A DNA stretch of 9,076 bases from Planctomicrobium sp. (GTDB lineage Bacteria; Planctomycetota; Planctomycetia; Planctomycetales; Planctomycetaceae), in the NCBI GenBank assembly GCA_018659505.1, contig JABJMI010000104.1, positions 1 through 9,076 of the forward strand, given 5' to 3'. Below are positions 1-6,302 of the stretch, one piece after another; position 1 is the stretch's first letter; the number at the start of each line of letters is the position of its first letter. The notes beneath the pieces were generated by a model, which was not told the DNA's origin, did not search any database, and saw nothing but the letters and a program-made list of their open reading frames with translations. Made by a program: the position numbers and the translations under genes.

Positions 1-466
1 AGACTCCTTTTAGTGCCGTGGCACCAATCACGATGACCAAAAGCCAGAACAGTGTTTGGAATTCATTTCTCGGGACCACCGGCATGATGTGAGATTGCAC
101 CCATTGATATTGATAATGGCTGCGACGGTGTTGAGCCAGTTGCGTGTTGGCGACAGCTCGTTGCCGGAGTGTGTCTGTGTAGTCGACATCAGTCTTAGGA
201 ACATTCGCAGCTCCGAATTCAGCCAGCTTTTGCTCGATGAGATCAATTTCTCCCTGAGCGATTTTCTCTTCGTCCTCGGCCGCCTCGATTTTCTCAGCGA
301 CGAACTCGTGAAGGTTCTTCTGTTCCAGCAGAATTTTGATGACCGGAAATGCGAGTGAAAGATTTGCTCCCCAAAGACCGGCAACGAAGACGCCCAGCAC
401 AAACGAAAGCACCATTTGCTTGCGAAAAGGCCAGATATATGGGAAAAGTTTTTGAAAGCTATCCAC
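1..466 (-). CDS. ABC exporter (MsbA-like, permease-ATPase), N-terminal part; C-terminus outside window
   Basis: This is the start of an ABC exporter half-transporter in the inner membrane, of the type that fuses a six-helix permease to an ATPase. Only 155 codons are visible. The start is taken as GTG at 466-464: the frame is open upstream to a TAA but holds no ATG, and the next in-frame ATG (codon 18) would cut into helix 1. The ribosome site is weak (GGA about 9-12 bases upstream). The product opens with an amphipathic stretch ending PYIWPFRKQ (residues 9-17), as in MsbA-type exporters, then TM1 (about 18-47). A charged, Glu/Lys/Gln-rich and probably helical segment (about 48-135) follows, and then the start of TM2 (about 139-152, FWLLVIVIGAT). 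The loop between TM1 and TM2 is near 90 residues, where typical exporters have a short turn. The ATPase motifs lie beyond the window, so the assignment rests on the N-terminus. Substrate unknown; lipid or polysaccharide export is only a guess. Confidence 0.75.
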   Translation of the reverse strand, partial: MDSFQKLFPYIWPFRKQMVLSFVLGVFVAGLWGANLSLAFPVIKILLEQKNLHEFVAEKIEAAEDEEKIAQGEIDLIEQKLAEFGAANVPKTDVDYTDTLRQRAVANTQLAQHRRSHYQYQWVQSHIMPVVPRNEFQTLFWLLVIVIGATALKGV

Positions 467-926
467 TAGAGCATTTCCAATGCATCTCTTGTCCGTGATG
501 TAAGTTCTTATAGATTAAGGCACTAACGCCACGAGACAGATCGGTTGAGTCGAAATATTTGGTGAATTTATCACGTGTTGCGAAATTGTGTCCAGCCGAG
601 TTTGAACCATTGCCATCGATTTCCATCCGGTATGCGCTAGAGTTCGTTGTTCTGATCGCATAGATGAGAATGGAGACGGCTTATCTATCTGTCATTGCAG
701 TTCCCGCCCACAAAAAAAGCCTGCCATCGGATTTAGACCCTTTATGAACGCTCTATTTGAGTCGTTTCCACCAACTACTCGCCAGGATCACAATCGTGAT
801 CACGACCCTCTCAATCATAAGGTGCCAACTGAAGAAAAACGGTTTGGTGGGCATTTCGCTTGACTGAAGTGAGAATATTTCACATCCTGAAACGATTCGC
901 TGACAAATTTTAGAGTGGTGTCTCTG
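467..926. other. 460-bp divergent intergenic region, no convincing gene
   Basis: This gap separates the minus-strand exporter from the plus-strand PDZ protein, so it should hold promoters for both, but I see no clear -35/-10 pair. It contains a perfect 10-bp palindrome, CGTGATCACG (795-804), overlapping an inverted pair GATCAC-aatc-GTGATC (786-801). There are also loose GTGA...TCAC pairs at 562-574 and 869-883. A 39-codon plus-strand frame (744-863) and a short hydrophobic minus-strand frame through the same bases are possible small genes but lack good ribosome sites. No tRNA, rRNA or CRISPR signature was seen. Confidence 0.6.
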
Positions 927-2000
927 ATGGTTAATCTTGAAAATCTTCATACAAAGATGGCAATTCGACATTGTCTTCCAATGGCGTTGATATTGTGTTT
1001 TTCAATAAGTAACGCTTCTGCACAAGAGGAGGCAGAACAGCTTCGTCGTCCGTTCTGGATGCAAGGCCAGCAAATGCGGAAAGCGTTCGCTGATATTGCT
1101 AAAACTCCACAAAGCTGGACCGTCAAGTTCTTTTCAGGCACTGAAGCGGTCGCATACGGGGCGATTGTTTCTGATGATGGTTGGATCGTGACCAAGGGGT
1201 CTCAAATTCAGAAGGCAACATTGTGCGAATTGCCCGATGGGAAACGACTCCCCTTTGAATATGTCGGTTTCGACATAACACTCGATCTTGGGTTAATCAA
1301 AGTAGACGCCAATGAACTGAAAGCGACTGAATGGGAGGTGAAATCACCGGATCTCGGAGCTTGGTTGATCTCGGTGGATACCGAAACCGTCCCAATTGGC
1401 GTCGGTGTGATGTCTGTCCCGCGGCGCAAAATCCCTCGTTCAGATGTTCGAGGTGTTTTAGGAATACAATTGAAAATCATTGACGAAGCGGTGATCGAAC
1501 GAGTCTTTCCTAATAGCGGTGGCAAGGCTGCGGGGCTTCAATCAGGTGATGAAGTATTGAAAGTCAACGATACGGAAATTGTCAGCCGTCGCCAACTGAT
1601 TGAAACAATTGGGACGTATCGTCCCGGTGATTCAATCGTATTGAAGGTCGTCAGGAACGAAGATACACTTTCACTCTCTGCGACGCTGACACATCCATTT
1701 GGAACTTTCTTATCTAGGATTGCTTTTCAGGAACAGATGGGTGGTCCCCTGAGTTTTCGTCGTGACGACTTTGTCGCTGTCTATCAGCAGGATACCGTCC
1801 TGTCACCAGAAGAATGTGGCGGTCCAGTTGTCAATCTTGACGGCAAAGCAGTTGGAATCAATATCGCCCGCGCCGGACGGACAGCGACTTATGTACTCCC
1901 GGCTGATCTGATTTTGGAAAAGATCGAAGACTTAAAGTCGGGGAAATTTCCACCACCGATTGCAGAAGCTGCTGCTGATGAAACATCAGAATCAGAGTAA
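927..2000 (+). CDS. Secreted trypsin-fold/PDZ protein, probable inactive S1C (HtrA-like) protease
   Basis: This is an exported protein of 357 residues related to HtrA/Deg proteases. A signal peptide is clear (core MALILCFSI, likely cleavage after NASA, residue 32). Start choice: ATG 927 has a modest GAGTGG-type site 8 bases upstream. ATG 957 gives a more compact signal peptide, and GTG 915 is also in frame. The trypsin-like N-terminal half shows GWIVTKGSQI (85-94), where active enzymes have a His (TNNHVV-type); here it is Ser92. The Asp motif LDLGLIKV is kept (Asp120). A PDZ domain follows (about 176-255, starting GVLGIQ). Only after it comes SPEECGGPVVNLDGKAVGI (293-311), matching the PGNSGGPL block with Cys297 in place of the nucleophile Ser. 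The triad is therefore Ser-Asp-Cys, which argues for a binding or chaperone-like role in the periplasm and not proteolysis. The PDZ lies inside the trypsin fold, not after it as in HtrA. The 313-bp gap downstream suggests a single-gene transcript. Confidence 0.85.
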   Translation: MVNLENLHTKMAIRHCLPMALILCFSISNASAQEEAEQLRRPFWMQGQQMRKAFADIAKTPQSWTVKFFSGTEAVAYGAIVSDDGWIVTKGSQIQKATLCELPDGKRLPFEYVGFDITLDLGLIKVDANELKATEWEVKSPDLGAWLISVDTETVPIGVGVMSVPRRKIPRSDVRGVLGIQLKIIDEAVIERVFPNSGGKAAGLQSGDEVLKVNDTEIVSRRQLIETIGTYRPGDSIVLKVVRNEDTLSLSATLTHPFGTFLSRIAFQEQMGGPLSFRRDDFVAVYQQDTVLSPEECGGPVVNLDGKAVGINIARAGRTATYVLPADLILEKIEDLKSGKFPPPIAEAAADETSESE

Positions 2001-2075
2001 AGCGAACAACGAATAAGAAAACGCAAGTGTGAATCGGGGTATTTGATCAATTCGGTATTCATACGGAAATAGAAT

Positions 2076-2141
2076 ACCAGCACGACGCGCAAGCGAGTGG
2101 GTGAACGCACAATGCCCCAATTGTTTGCGCAGCGTGCTTGT
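2076..2141. repeat. Imperfect inverted repeat, 18-nt arms around a 30-nt spacer
   Basis: The left arm (2076-2093, ACCAGCACGACGCGCAAG) is complementary to the right arm (2124-2141, TTTGCGCAGCGTGCTTGT) at 14 of 18 positions. The arms are GC-rich compared with the AT-rich surroundings, and the left arm continues as CGAGTGGGT. The position, 76 bases after the PDZ gene stop, would suit a transcript-end structure, but no T-tract follows. It could also be a copy of a dispersed intergenic repeat; one copy cannot show that. Confidence 0.5.
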
Positions 2142-2220
2142 CGTTAGGGAATTCTCTTCTGTTTGTGACTTTTCTTATCAGCACTAGACTCATACGATGG
2201 TGCATTCTGGTTGAGTGATT

Positions 2221-2290
2221 CTTAGTATTAAATCATAGCCCCACACTTAAAGTGTGGGGCTAAATCACACTTGTTTTCCTTAGTATTGAA
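2221..2290. repeat. Direct repeat CTTAGTATT(A/G)AA flanking the palindrome
   Basis: CTTAGTATTAAA (2221-2232) recurs as CTTAGTATTGAA (2279-2290), an 11 of 12 match with the first nine bases identical. The copies enclose a 46-bp segment containing the 2236-2262 palindrome. The arrangement resembles a target-site duplication around a small inserted palindromic element, but chance or a double protein-binding site are alternatives. Confidence 0.5.
2236..2262. repeat. Perfect 27-nt palindrome with CACTT-A-AAGTG core (family copy 1)
   Basis: Arms TAGCCCCACACTT (2236-2248) and AAGTGTGGGGCTA (2250-2262) are exact reverse complements around a single A. It ends 51 bases before the der start. No run of T follows directly (the nearest is TTGTTTT at 2271-2277), so it is not a standard intrinsic terminator. 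As RNA the loop must open to at least three bases, leaving a stem of about 12 pairs. It shares its core with the elements at 5149-5168 and 6236-6260. Confidence 0.85.
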
Positions 2291-2313
2291 CCGATTGAAG
2301 TTTTTCGCCTCCC

Positions 2314-3663
2314 ATGCCTATTCCTAAAGTTGCAATTGTCGGTCGTCCCAATGTCGGCAAAAGTTCAATCATGAACTGGCAGGCAGGGAAATTTGTCTCC
2401 GTTGTTGATCCGACGGAGGGAGTGACCCGCGACCGTGTTGAATATCTGATGCACCACGGGGACCGTTATTTTGAACTGGTCGACACCGGAGGAATTGGGA
2501 TTGTTGACCTGGACGACCTCAGCGAAGACATCGAGCATCAAATCGATTTCGCTTTAAACGACGCTGACCTGATTCTGTTCGTGGTTGATGGGCAGCAGGG
2601 AATTACCCCTTTAGATAAAACGGTCGCAGAACGCTTGCGTCGCATCGAAGTTCCGAAACTGATTGTGGTCAACAAATGTGATTCGACAAAGACCGACCCT
2701 GATATGCACGCTTTTCACGGTTTCGCAGATGGACCGCTGATTCAAACAAGCGTGAAAGGGAATCGTCACCGCAAGGAATTACTCGACAAGACCGTCGAAT
2801 TACTTCCTCCCGCGGATGATGATGAAACTGTCACCGGCACCAAAGATTCAGAAGATCCAGAACTCAAGCTCGCCATCGTTGGACGGCGAAATGTTGGCAA
2901 GAGTACCTTCATCAATTCGCTAGCTGAAACTGATCGTATGATCGTCAGTGAAGTTGCCGGGACCACCCGCGATAGTGTCGACATTCGCTTCGATCTTGAC
3001 GGGAAATCATTCGTTGCCATCGATACCCCAGGAGTTCGCAAGAAGAAGAGCCTTGCCAACGACATTGAATTCTACGGTCTCGTGCGGGCACAAAAGAGTA
3101 TCCGTCGGGCAAACGTTGTCATGATGTTTTTCGATGCGGGTGAAAAGATATCTCGGGTCGATAAACAGCTGGTCGACCATATTGTTGAATCGGCAAAGCC
3201 TTGTATCTTCGTCGTTAATAAATGGGATATCGGACTTGAAGAAGAGATGACTAGCGAGAAATGGGCGGAATATCTTTTCGCAACATTCTCAATGCTCAGA
3301 CATGTGCCGATTGCATTCATCACTGCCAAGGATGGTCGCAATATCAAACAGTTGATCAACCTGGCGCAAACGATCTATAAACAATCTCGAACTCGTATTT
3401 CAACAGGACGACTGAATAAGGTCGTCGCAGAGGCGTACAAGGCGAACCCACCTCGCTTCAAAGCGAATCGTCGCGGCAAGATCTTCTATTCGACTCAAGT
3501 CTCCACGGAACCGCCGACCATCGTGATGAAATGTAACGAGCCGAAACTCTTCGATAAAAACTGGAAACGGTTCTTAATGGGCTACATGCGAGAGAAACTT
3601 CCGTTCAAGGAAGTCCCCATTCGGCTGTACTTCCGCGGGAAAACCGGAAAAGACGAAGAATAA
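2314..3663 (+). CDS. der: GTPase Der (EngA), ribosome assembly
   Basis: Der is an essential cytoplasmic GTPase needed for maturation of the large (50S) ribosomal subunit. The 449-residue length fits the family. Two tandem G domains are visible. The first has GRPNVGKSS (10-18), GVTRDR (36-41), DTGG (57-60) and NKCD (120-123). The second has GRRNVGKST (190-198), GTTRDS, DTPG (237-240) and NKWD (302-305). A KH-like C-terminal domain follows (about 360-445), with the family's typical ending PFKEVPIRLYFRGK. The acidic linker between the G domains (about 168-182, PADDDETVTGTKDSED) is unremarkable. After the first P-loop the sequence reads IMNWQAG where many Der proteins have LFNRL. No Shine-Dalgarno precedes ATG 2314 (upstream bases are CGCCTCCC), but the start is fixed by the immediate KVAIVGRPNVGKS motif. 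asnS follows after 70 bases and may be cotranscribed. Confidence 0.97.
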   Translation: MPIPKVAIVGRPNVGKSSIMNWQAGKFVSVVDPTEGVTRDRVEYLMHHGDRYFELVDTGGIGIVDLDDLSEDIEHQIDFALNDADLILFVVDGQQGITPLDKTVAERLRRIEVPKLIVVNKCDSTKTDPDMHAFHGFADGPLIQTSVKGNRHRKELLDKTVELLPPADDDETVTGTKDSEDPELKLAIVGRRNVGKSTFINSLAETDRMIVSEVAGTTRDSVDIRFDLDGKSFVAIDTPGVRKKKSLANDIEFYGLVRAQKSIRRANVVMMFFDAGEKISRVDKQLVDHIVESAKPCIFVVNKWDIGLEEEMTSEKWAEYLFATFSMLRHVPIAFITAKDGRNIKQLINLAQTIYKQSRTRISTGRLNKVVAEAYKANPPRFKANRRGKIFYSTQVSTEPPTIVMKCNEPKLFDKNWKRFLMGYMREKLPFKEVPIRLYFRGKTGKDEE

Positions 3664-3733
3664 ATAGCACGTTGTTTAGCCGCATACTTCGAGAATGCTG
3701 CAAAATCTACTTCATCAAATAGATACATATATT

Positions 3734-5122
3734 ATGTCGAAGATCACCCCGCGCGTTGCAAGTTTGCTGTACGAAGTTGACCCCGGTTCGCAGGTCGACA
3801 TCTCCGGCTGGGTCCGTTCACGAAGAGACTCAAAAGGAGGCTTCTCCTTTATCGAGCTAAACGATGGGTCGTGCATGTCGAACTTGCAGGTCATAGTCGA
3901 CGCCGATGTTCCCGGTTATGCAGAGACCATCAAAGATGTGACCACCGGATCAAGTGTCCGCATCACAGGAGAGTTGAAGGAATCTCCGGGGGCGAAGCAA
4001 CGTGTCGAAATGCAGGCAGCCACGTTGGAACTCTTGGGCACTGCCGATCCTGAAACATATCCGCTGCAAAAGAAGCGACACAGTTTCGAGTTCCTTCGCG
4101 AAATCGCTCACCTGCGGCCTCGTTCGAATACGTTCGGAGCCATTGCCCGTGTTCGCAATTGCGTTTGCAGGTCGATCCATGATTTCTTCCAGGAACGTGG
4201 TTTTCTGAACGTACAAACTCCGATCATCACCACAAGCGACTGCGAAGGCGCCGGGGAGATGTTCACCGTCACCACCCTTCAGCCAACCAATGACGGGAAG
4301 CCCGTCGATTACTCTGAAGACTTCTTCGGAAAACATGCTTCGCTGACTGTATCAGGTCAGTTAGAAGGTGAAATCTACGCCACAGCACTCGGTCCCATCT
4401 ACACCTTTGGACCAACCTTTCGTGCCGAGAATTCACACACGACTCGCCACTTAGCAGAGTTCTGGATGGTCGAACCCGAAGTCCCGTTTTGCGATCTCGA
4501 AGGGGATATGCAACTCGCTGAGGATTTCATCAAAACCATCGTGCAGCGATGTCTCGATGAATGTGCTGAAGATATGAAATTCTTTAACGACCGCATCGAC
4601 AAGACCGTCCTCGAAACGATGGACAACATAGTCAGTCACGACTTCAAACGGATTACTTATACGGAAGCTGTAGAACTTGTTGTGGCAAGCGGAAAAGAGT
4701 GGGAATACCCGGTCGAATGGGGTTCCAATCTACAGGCCGAACACGAGAAATGGCTGACAGAAGAACACTTTAAACAACCGATCATCGTTTACGATTATCC
4801 CCGCTCGATCAAACCGTTCTATATGTATTGTAATGACGACGGAAAAACCGTGCGGGCAATGGATGTTCTCGTTCCCGGCGTAGGAGAAATTATCGGCGGA
4901 AGCCAACGCGAACACCGTCTCGATGTGTTGGAAGCGAGATTTAAAGAGTGCGATCTAGATCCCGAAGAATACTGGTGGTACCTCGATCTGCGTCGTTACG
5001 GAACAGTCGAACATGCCGGATTCGGCTTAGGTCTGGAACGCATGATTCTGCTGCTGACCGGAATGCAAAACATCCGTGATGTCATACCGTTTCCACGAAC
5101 GCCGAATAGTGCGGAGTTTTAA
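3734..5122 (+). CDS. asnS: Asparaginyl-tRNA synthetase
   Basis: This class IIb aminoacyl-tRNA synthetase charges tRNA-Asn with asparagine in the cytoplasm. The 462 residues from ATG 3734 (MSKITPRV) match the usual bacterial AsnRS length. An in-frame ATG at 3695 would add 13 unconserved residues and is less likely. The N-terminal OB-fold anticodon-binding domain spans about 19-105 ([19 protein letters not shown]). Class II motif 1 lies around [20 protein letters not shown]. Motif 2 is [21 protein letters not shown] (229-249); the [12 protein letters not shown] form is characteristic of AsnRS, as opposed to AspRS or LysRS. Motif 3 is GFGLGLERM (429-437). The [14 protein letters not shown] block before motif 3 is also typical. 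All key motifs look intact. It lies 70 bases after der with no obvious hairpin between, so the two may share a transcript, and a short palindrome begins 27 bases past the stop. Confidence 0.97.
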   Translation: MSKITPRVASLLYEVDPGSQVDISGWVRSRRDSKGGFSFIELNDGSCMSNLQVIVDADVPGYAETIKDVTTGSSVRITGELKESPGAKQRVEMQAATLELLGTADPETYPLQKKRHSFEFLREIAHLRPRSNTFGAIARVRNCVCRSIHDFFQERGFLNVQTPIITTSDCEGAGEMFTVTTLQPTNDGKPVDYSEDFFGKHASLTVSGQLEGEIYATALGPIYTFGPTFRAENSHTTRHLAEFWMVEPEVPFCDLEGDMQLAEDFIKTIVQRCLDECAEDMKFFNDRIDKTVLETMDNIVSHDFKRITYTEAVELVVASGKEWEYPVEWGSNLQAEHEKWLTEEHFKQPIIVYDYPRSIKPFYMYCNDDGKTVRAMDVLVPGVGEIIGGSQREHRLDVLEARFKECDLDPEEYWWYLDLRRYGTVEHAGFGLGLERMILLLTGMQNIRDVIPFPRTPNSAEF

Positions 5123-5148
5123 CTTGTGTAGATTTCTCGCCCGTTAGC

Positions 5149-5168
5149 GACAGCACTTAAAGTGCGTC
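5149..5168. repeat. Short palindrome with CACTT-A-AAGTG core after asnS (family copy 2)
   Basis: GCACTT (5153-5158) and AAGTGC (5160-5165) pair around one A. Past an unpaired A (5152), GAC (5149-5151) pairs with GTC (5166-5168), giving nine pairs in all. It starts 27 bases after the last base of the asnS stop, the same offset as the copy after the hydrolase gene. No T-tract follows. It may mark or protect the transcript 3' end. Confidence 0.7.
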
Positions 5169-5192
5169 AATGAACCGATCTTACTAAAAGTA

Positions 5193-5317
5193 GAACGCGG
5201 ATTTTCGCGGATGCAGCAGATTTACACGGATTAAACTAGGATCTTCCGCGTACTGAAGTTCACTTTGGAAAGTTTTTTATCCGCGATAATCCGCGCCATC
5301 CGTTTTAATCCGCGTTC
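5193..5317. repeat. 125-bp imperfect inverted repeat built of GCGGAT/ATCCGC units
   Basis: The 43-nt left arm (5193-5235, starting GAACGCGGATT) is complementary to the right arm (5275-5317, ending AATCCGCGTTC) at about 32 of 43 positions, with the outermost 11 bases perfect. Each arm is itself a degenerate tandem array of about four units of roughly 10 nt: (C)GCGGATT-like on the left and ATCCGCG-like on the right. The 40-nt apex (5236-5274) contains a small ACTTT-GG-AAAGT dyad followed by a run of T. It lies between asnS and the hydrolase gene and carries no gene. It resembles the dispersed ATCCGCG-type intergenic repeats of several bacterial groups (from memory, not checked). Confidence 0.75.
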
Positions 5318-5359
5318 AAAATAATTCGAATGGGCTTTAAGGTCCGGATGAAAACCTTC

Positions 5360-5364
5360 AAGGA
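5360..5364 (+). promoter_or_regulatory. Shine-Dalgarno AAGGA for the hydrolase gene
   Basis: AAGGA lies eight bases before ATG 5373 and supports that start; it is the clearest ribosome-binding site in the window. It sits in a tiny CCTT-C-AAGG dyad (5355-5363), too short to be assumed regulatory. Confidence 0.6.
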
Positions 5365-5372
5365 TCATTGAC

Positions 5373-6209
5373 ATGAAGCTAACTGTTTTCCTGTTTGCAT
5401 TTGTAGGTAGCTATCTATTCATAAATTCACAAGTCGTCTCCGCTCAAGAGATCACCCGAGAATACGAATTCGAATCAGACATCCCTTACCGCAGCGGGAA
5501 TGATCTTAGCGAATATGATAAAGAGCGTTGCCGTCTGGATCTTTATGCCCCTATCGGTAAGAAGAACCTTCAGACCGTAGTCTGGTTTCATGGTGGTGGA
5601 TTAACCGGTGGGAAGAAATCGATTCCGAAGGAATTGAAAGAGCAGGGGATTGCCGTTGTCGCTGTCAATTATCGGCTCAGTCCGAAGGTCAAAGTCGCTG
5701 ACTGTATTGATGACGCAGCGGCAGCTGTTGCTTGGACATTCAAGAATATCGAGAAGTACGGCGGCAGCAAAGAGAAGATCTTCGTCAGCGGACACTCTGC
5801 CGGTGGCTATCTCACCAGTATGATTGGTCTCGATAAAAGCTGGCTTGCCAAGTACGACATTGATGCCGATGACATTGCGGGGCTGATCCCGTTTAGCGGT
5901 CATACGATTACCCATTTCACCGCACGCAAAGAACAAGGAATTGATGGCAAGCAACCGTTGATTGACGAATTGGCTCCTCTCTTCCATGTTCGCAAAGATG
6001 CTCCACCAACGCTGCTGATTACTGGTGATCGTGAATTAGAGATGCTGGGGCGTTATGAAGAGAACGCCTATCTCTGGCGGATGATGCAAGTTGTTGGCCA
6101 CCCAAATTGCAAGCTCTTGGAACTTGATGGTTACAATCATGGGAAAATGGCAGGTCCAGCTCACCCATTATTGATAGAGTTCGTCAAGAAGATCGCATCG
6201 GCGGAATAA
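5373..6209 (+). CDS. Exported alpha/beta-hydrolase (esterase/lipase, HGGG type)
   Basis: This is a probable secreted carboxylesterase of the HSL/BD-FAE-like alpha/beta-hydrolase group, 278 residues. A signal peptide is evident (hydrophobic core LFAFVGSYLFI, likely cleavage after VSA near residue 24). HGGG at 73-76 provides the oxyanion hole, GHSAGG (140-145) carries nucleophile Ser142, and Asp219 (in TGDRELE) and His256 (in YNHGKM) are placed to complete the triad. All catalytic residues appear intact, so it should be active. YDKERCRLDLYAP before the first strand is typical of planctomycete enzymes annotated as esterases acting on acylated sugars or plant polysaccharides. The true substrate cannot be read from sequence. 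A good AAGGA ribosome site supports the start. It is preceded by a 250-bp repeat-rich gap and followed by a palindrome 27 bases after the stop, so it is probably transcribed alone. Confidence 0.9.
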   Translation: MKLTVFLFAFVGSYLFINSQVVSAQEITREYEFESDIPYRSGNDLSEYDKERCRLDLYAPIGKKNLQTVVWFHGGGLTGGKKSIPKELKEQGIAVVAVNYRLSPKVKVADCIDDAAAAVAWTFKNIEKYGGSKEKIFVSGHSAGGYLTSMIGLDKSWLAKYDIDADDIAGLIPFSGHTITHFTARKEQGIDGKQPLIDELAPLFHVRKDAPPTLLITGDRELEMLGRYEENAYLWRMMQVVGHPNCKLLELDGYNHGKMAGPAHPLLIEFVKKIASAE

Positions 6210-6235
6210 CTCGATTAAGTTGAGCAATCAAGTTT

Positions 6236-6260
6236 TGCCGGACACTTCAAGTGTCCGGCA
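6236..6260. repeat. Perfect 25-nt palindrome with CACTT-C-AAGTG core (family copy 3)
   Basis: Arms TGCCGGACACTT (6236-6247) and AAGTGTCCGGCA (6249-6260) are exact reverse complements around a single C. It begins 27 bases after the hydrolase stop and ends 42 bases before the next gene. No T-tract follows (TCACAACTACTGC), so it is not a standard intrinsic terminator. The arms differ from those of copies 1 and 2 except in the core, yet remain fully self-complementary. A weaker dyad with G-T pairs (6210-6224) lies directly after the stop. Confidence 0.85.
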
Positions 6261-6302
6261 TCACAACTACTGCTTGCTAAGGACTTTCGAGCGAGATCAT
6301 CT

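Larger units (their letters stand above)
2001..2313. other. 313-bp intergenic region rich in inverted and direct repeats
   Basis: This gap between the PDZ protein and der carries three structured elements, listed separately: an imperfect inverted repeat (2076-2141), a perfect palindrome (2236-2262) and direct repeats flanking that palindrome (2221-2232 and 2279-2290). I see no believable gene or tRNA. A possible but weak promoter for der is TTGTGA (2163-2168), 16 bases, TAGACT (2185-2190), with 4 of 6 consensus matches in each box. I would not rely on it. Confidence 0.6.

Noticed and set aside
28..402. A 124-codon minus-strand frame starting at an ATG
   Set aside because: It is a shadow of the ABC exporter, which reads through the same bases in another minus-strand frame with clear membrane helices; the 124-codon product is Ser/Arg-rich with no recognisable fold.
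562..883. GTGA...TCAC pairs at 562-574 and 869-883 as CRP/FNR-like operators
   Set aside because: The spacers are 5 and 7 bases, not the 6 expected for a CRP-type site, the flanking T/A bases are not both present, and such short pairs are expected by chance.
753..971. A 72-codon minus-strand frame with a hydrophobic end (ERVVITIVILASSWW)
   Set aside because: It overlaps the start of the secreted PDZ protein, has no ribosome site and an odd Cys/His/Ser-rich beginning; a shorter 33-codon version starting at 854 cannot be excluded but is unsupported.
3871..4336. Several 60-128 codon frames on both strands within asnS
   Set aside because: They lie in alternative frames of a strongly conserved synthetase gene and show no independent motifs.
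5149..5168. Intrinsic terminator of the der-asnS transcript
   Set aside because: The hairpin is not followed by a T-run; the next bases are AATGAACCG. Recorded as a palindrome instead.
2287..5179. Shared 9-mer TGAACCGAT after palindrome copies 1 and 2
   Set aside because: The distances from the palindromes differ (25 and 3 bases) and copy 3 lacks it, so it is probably chance.
5355..5363. CCTT-C-AAGG as a riboswitch or thermosensor hiding the hydrolase ribosome site
   Set aside because: Four base pairs with a one-base loop cannot form a stable RNA hairpin; no larger alternative structure was seen.
6236..6260. Intrinsic terminator after the hydrolase gene
   Set aside because: The stem is strong but is followed by TCACAACTACTGC with no T-tract, so standard intrinsic termination is not supported.
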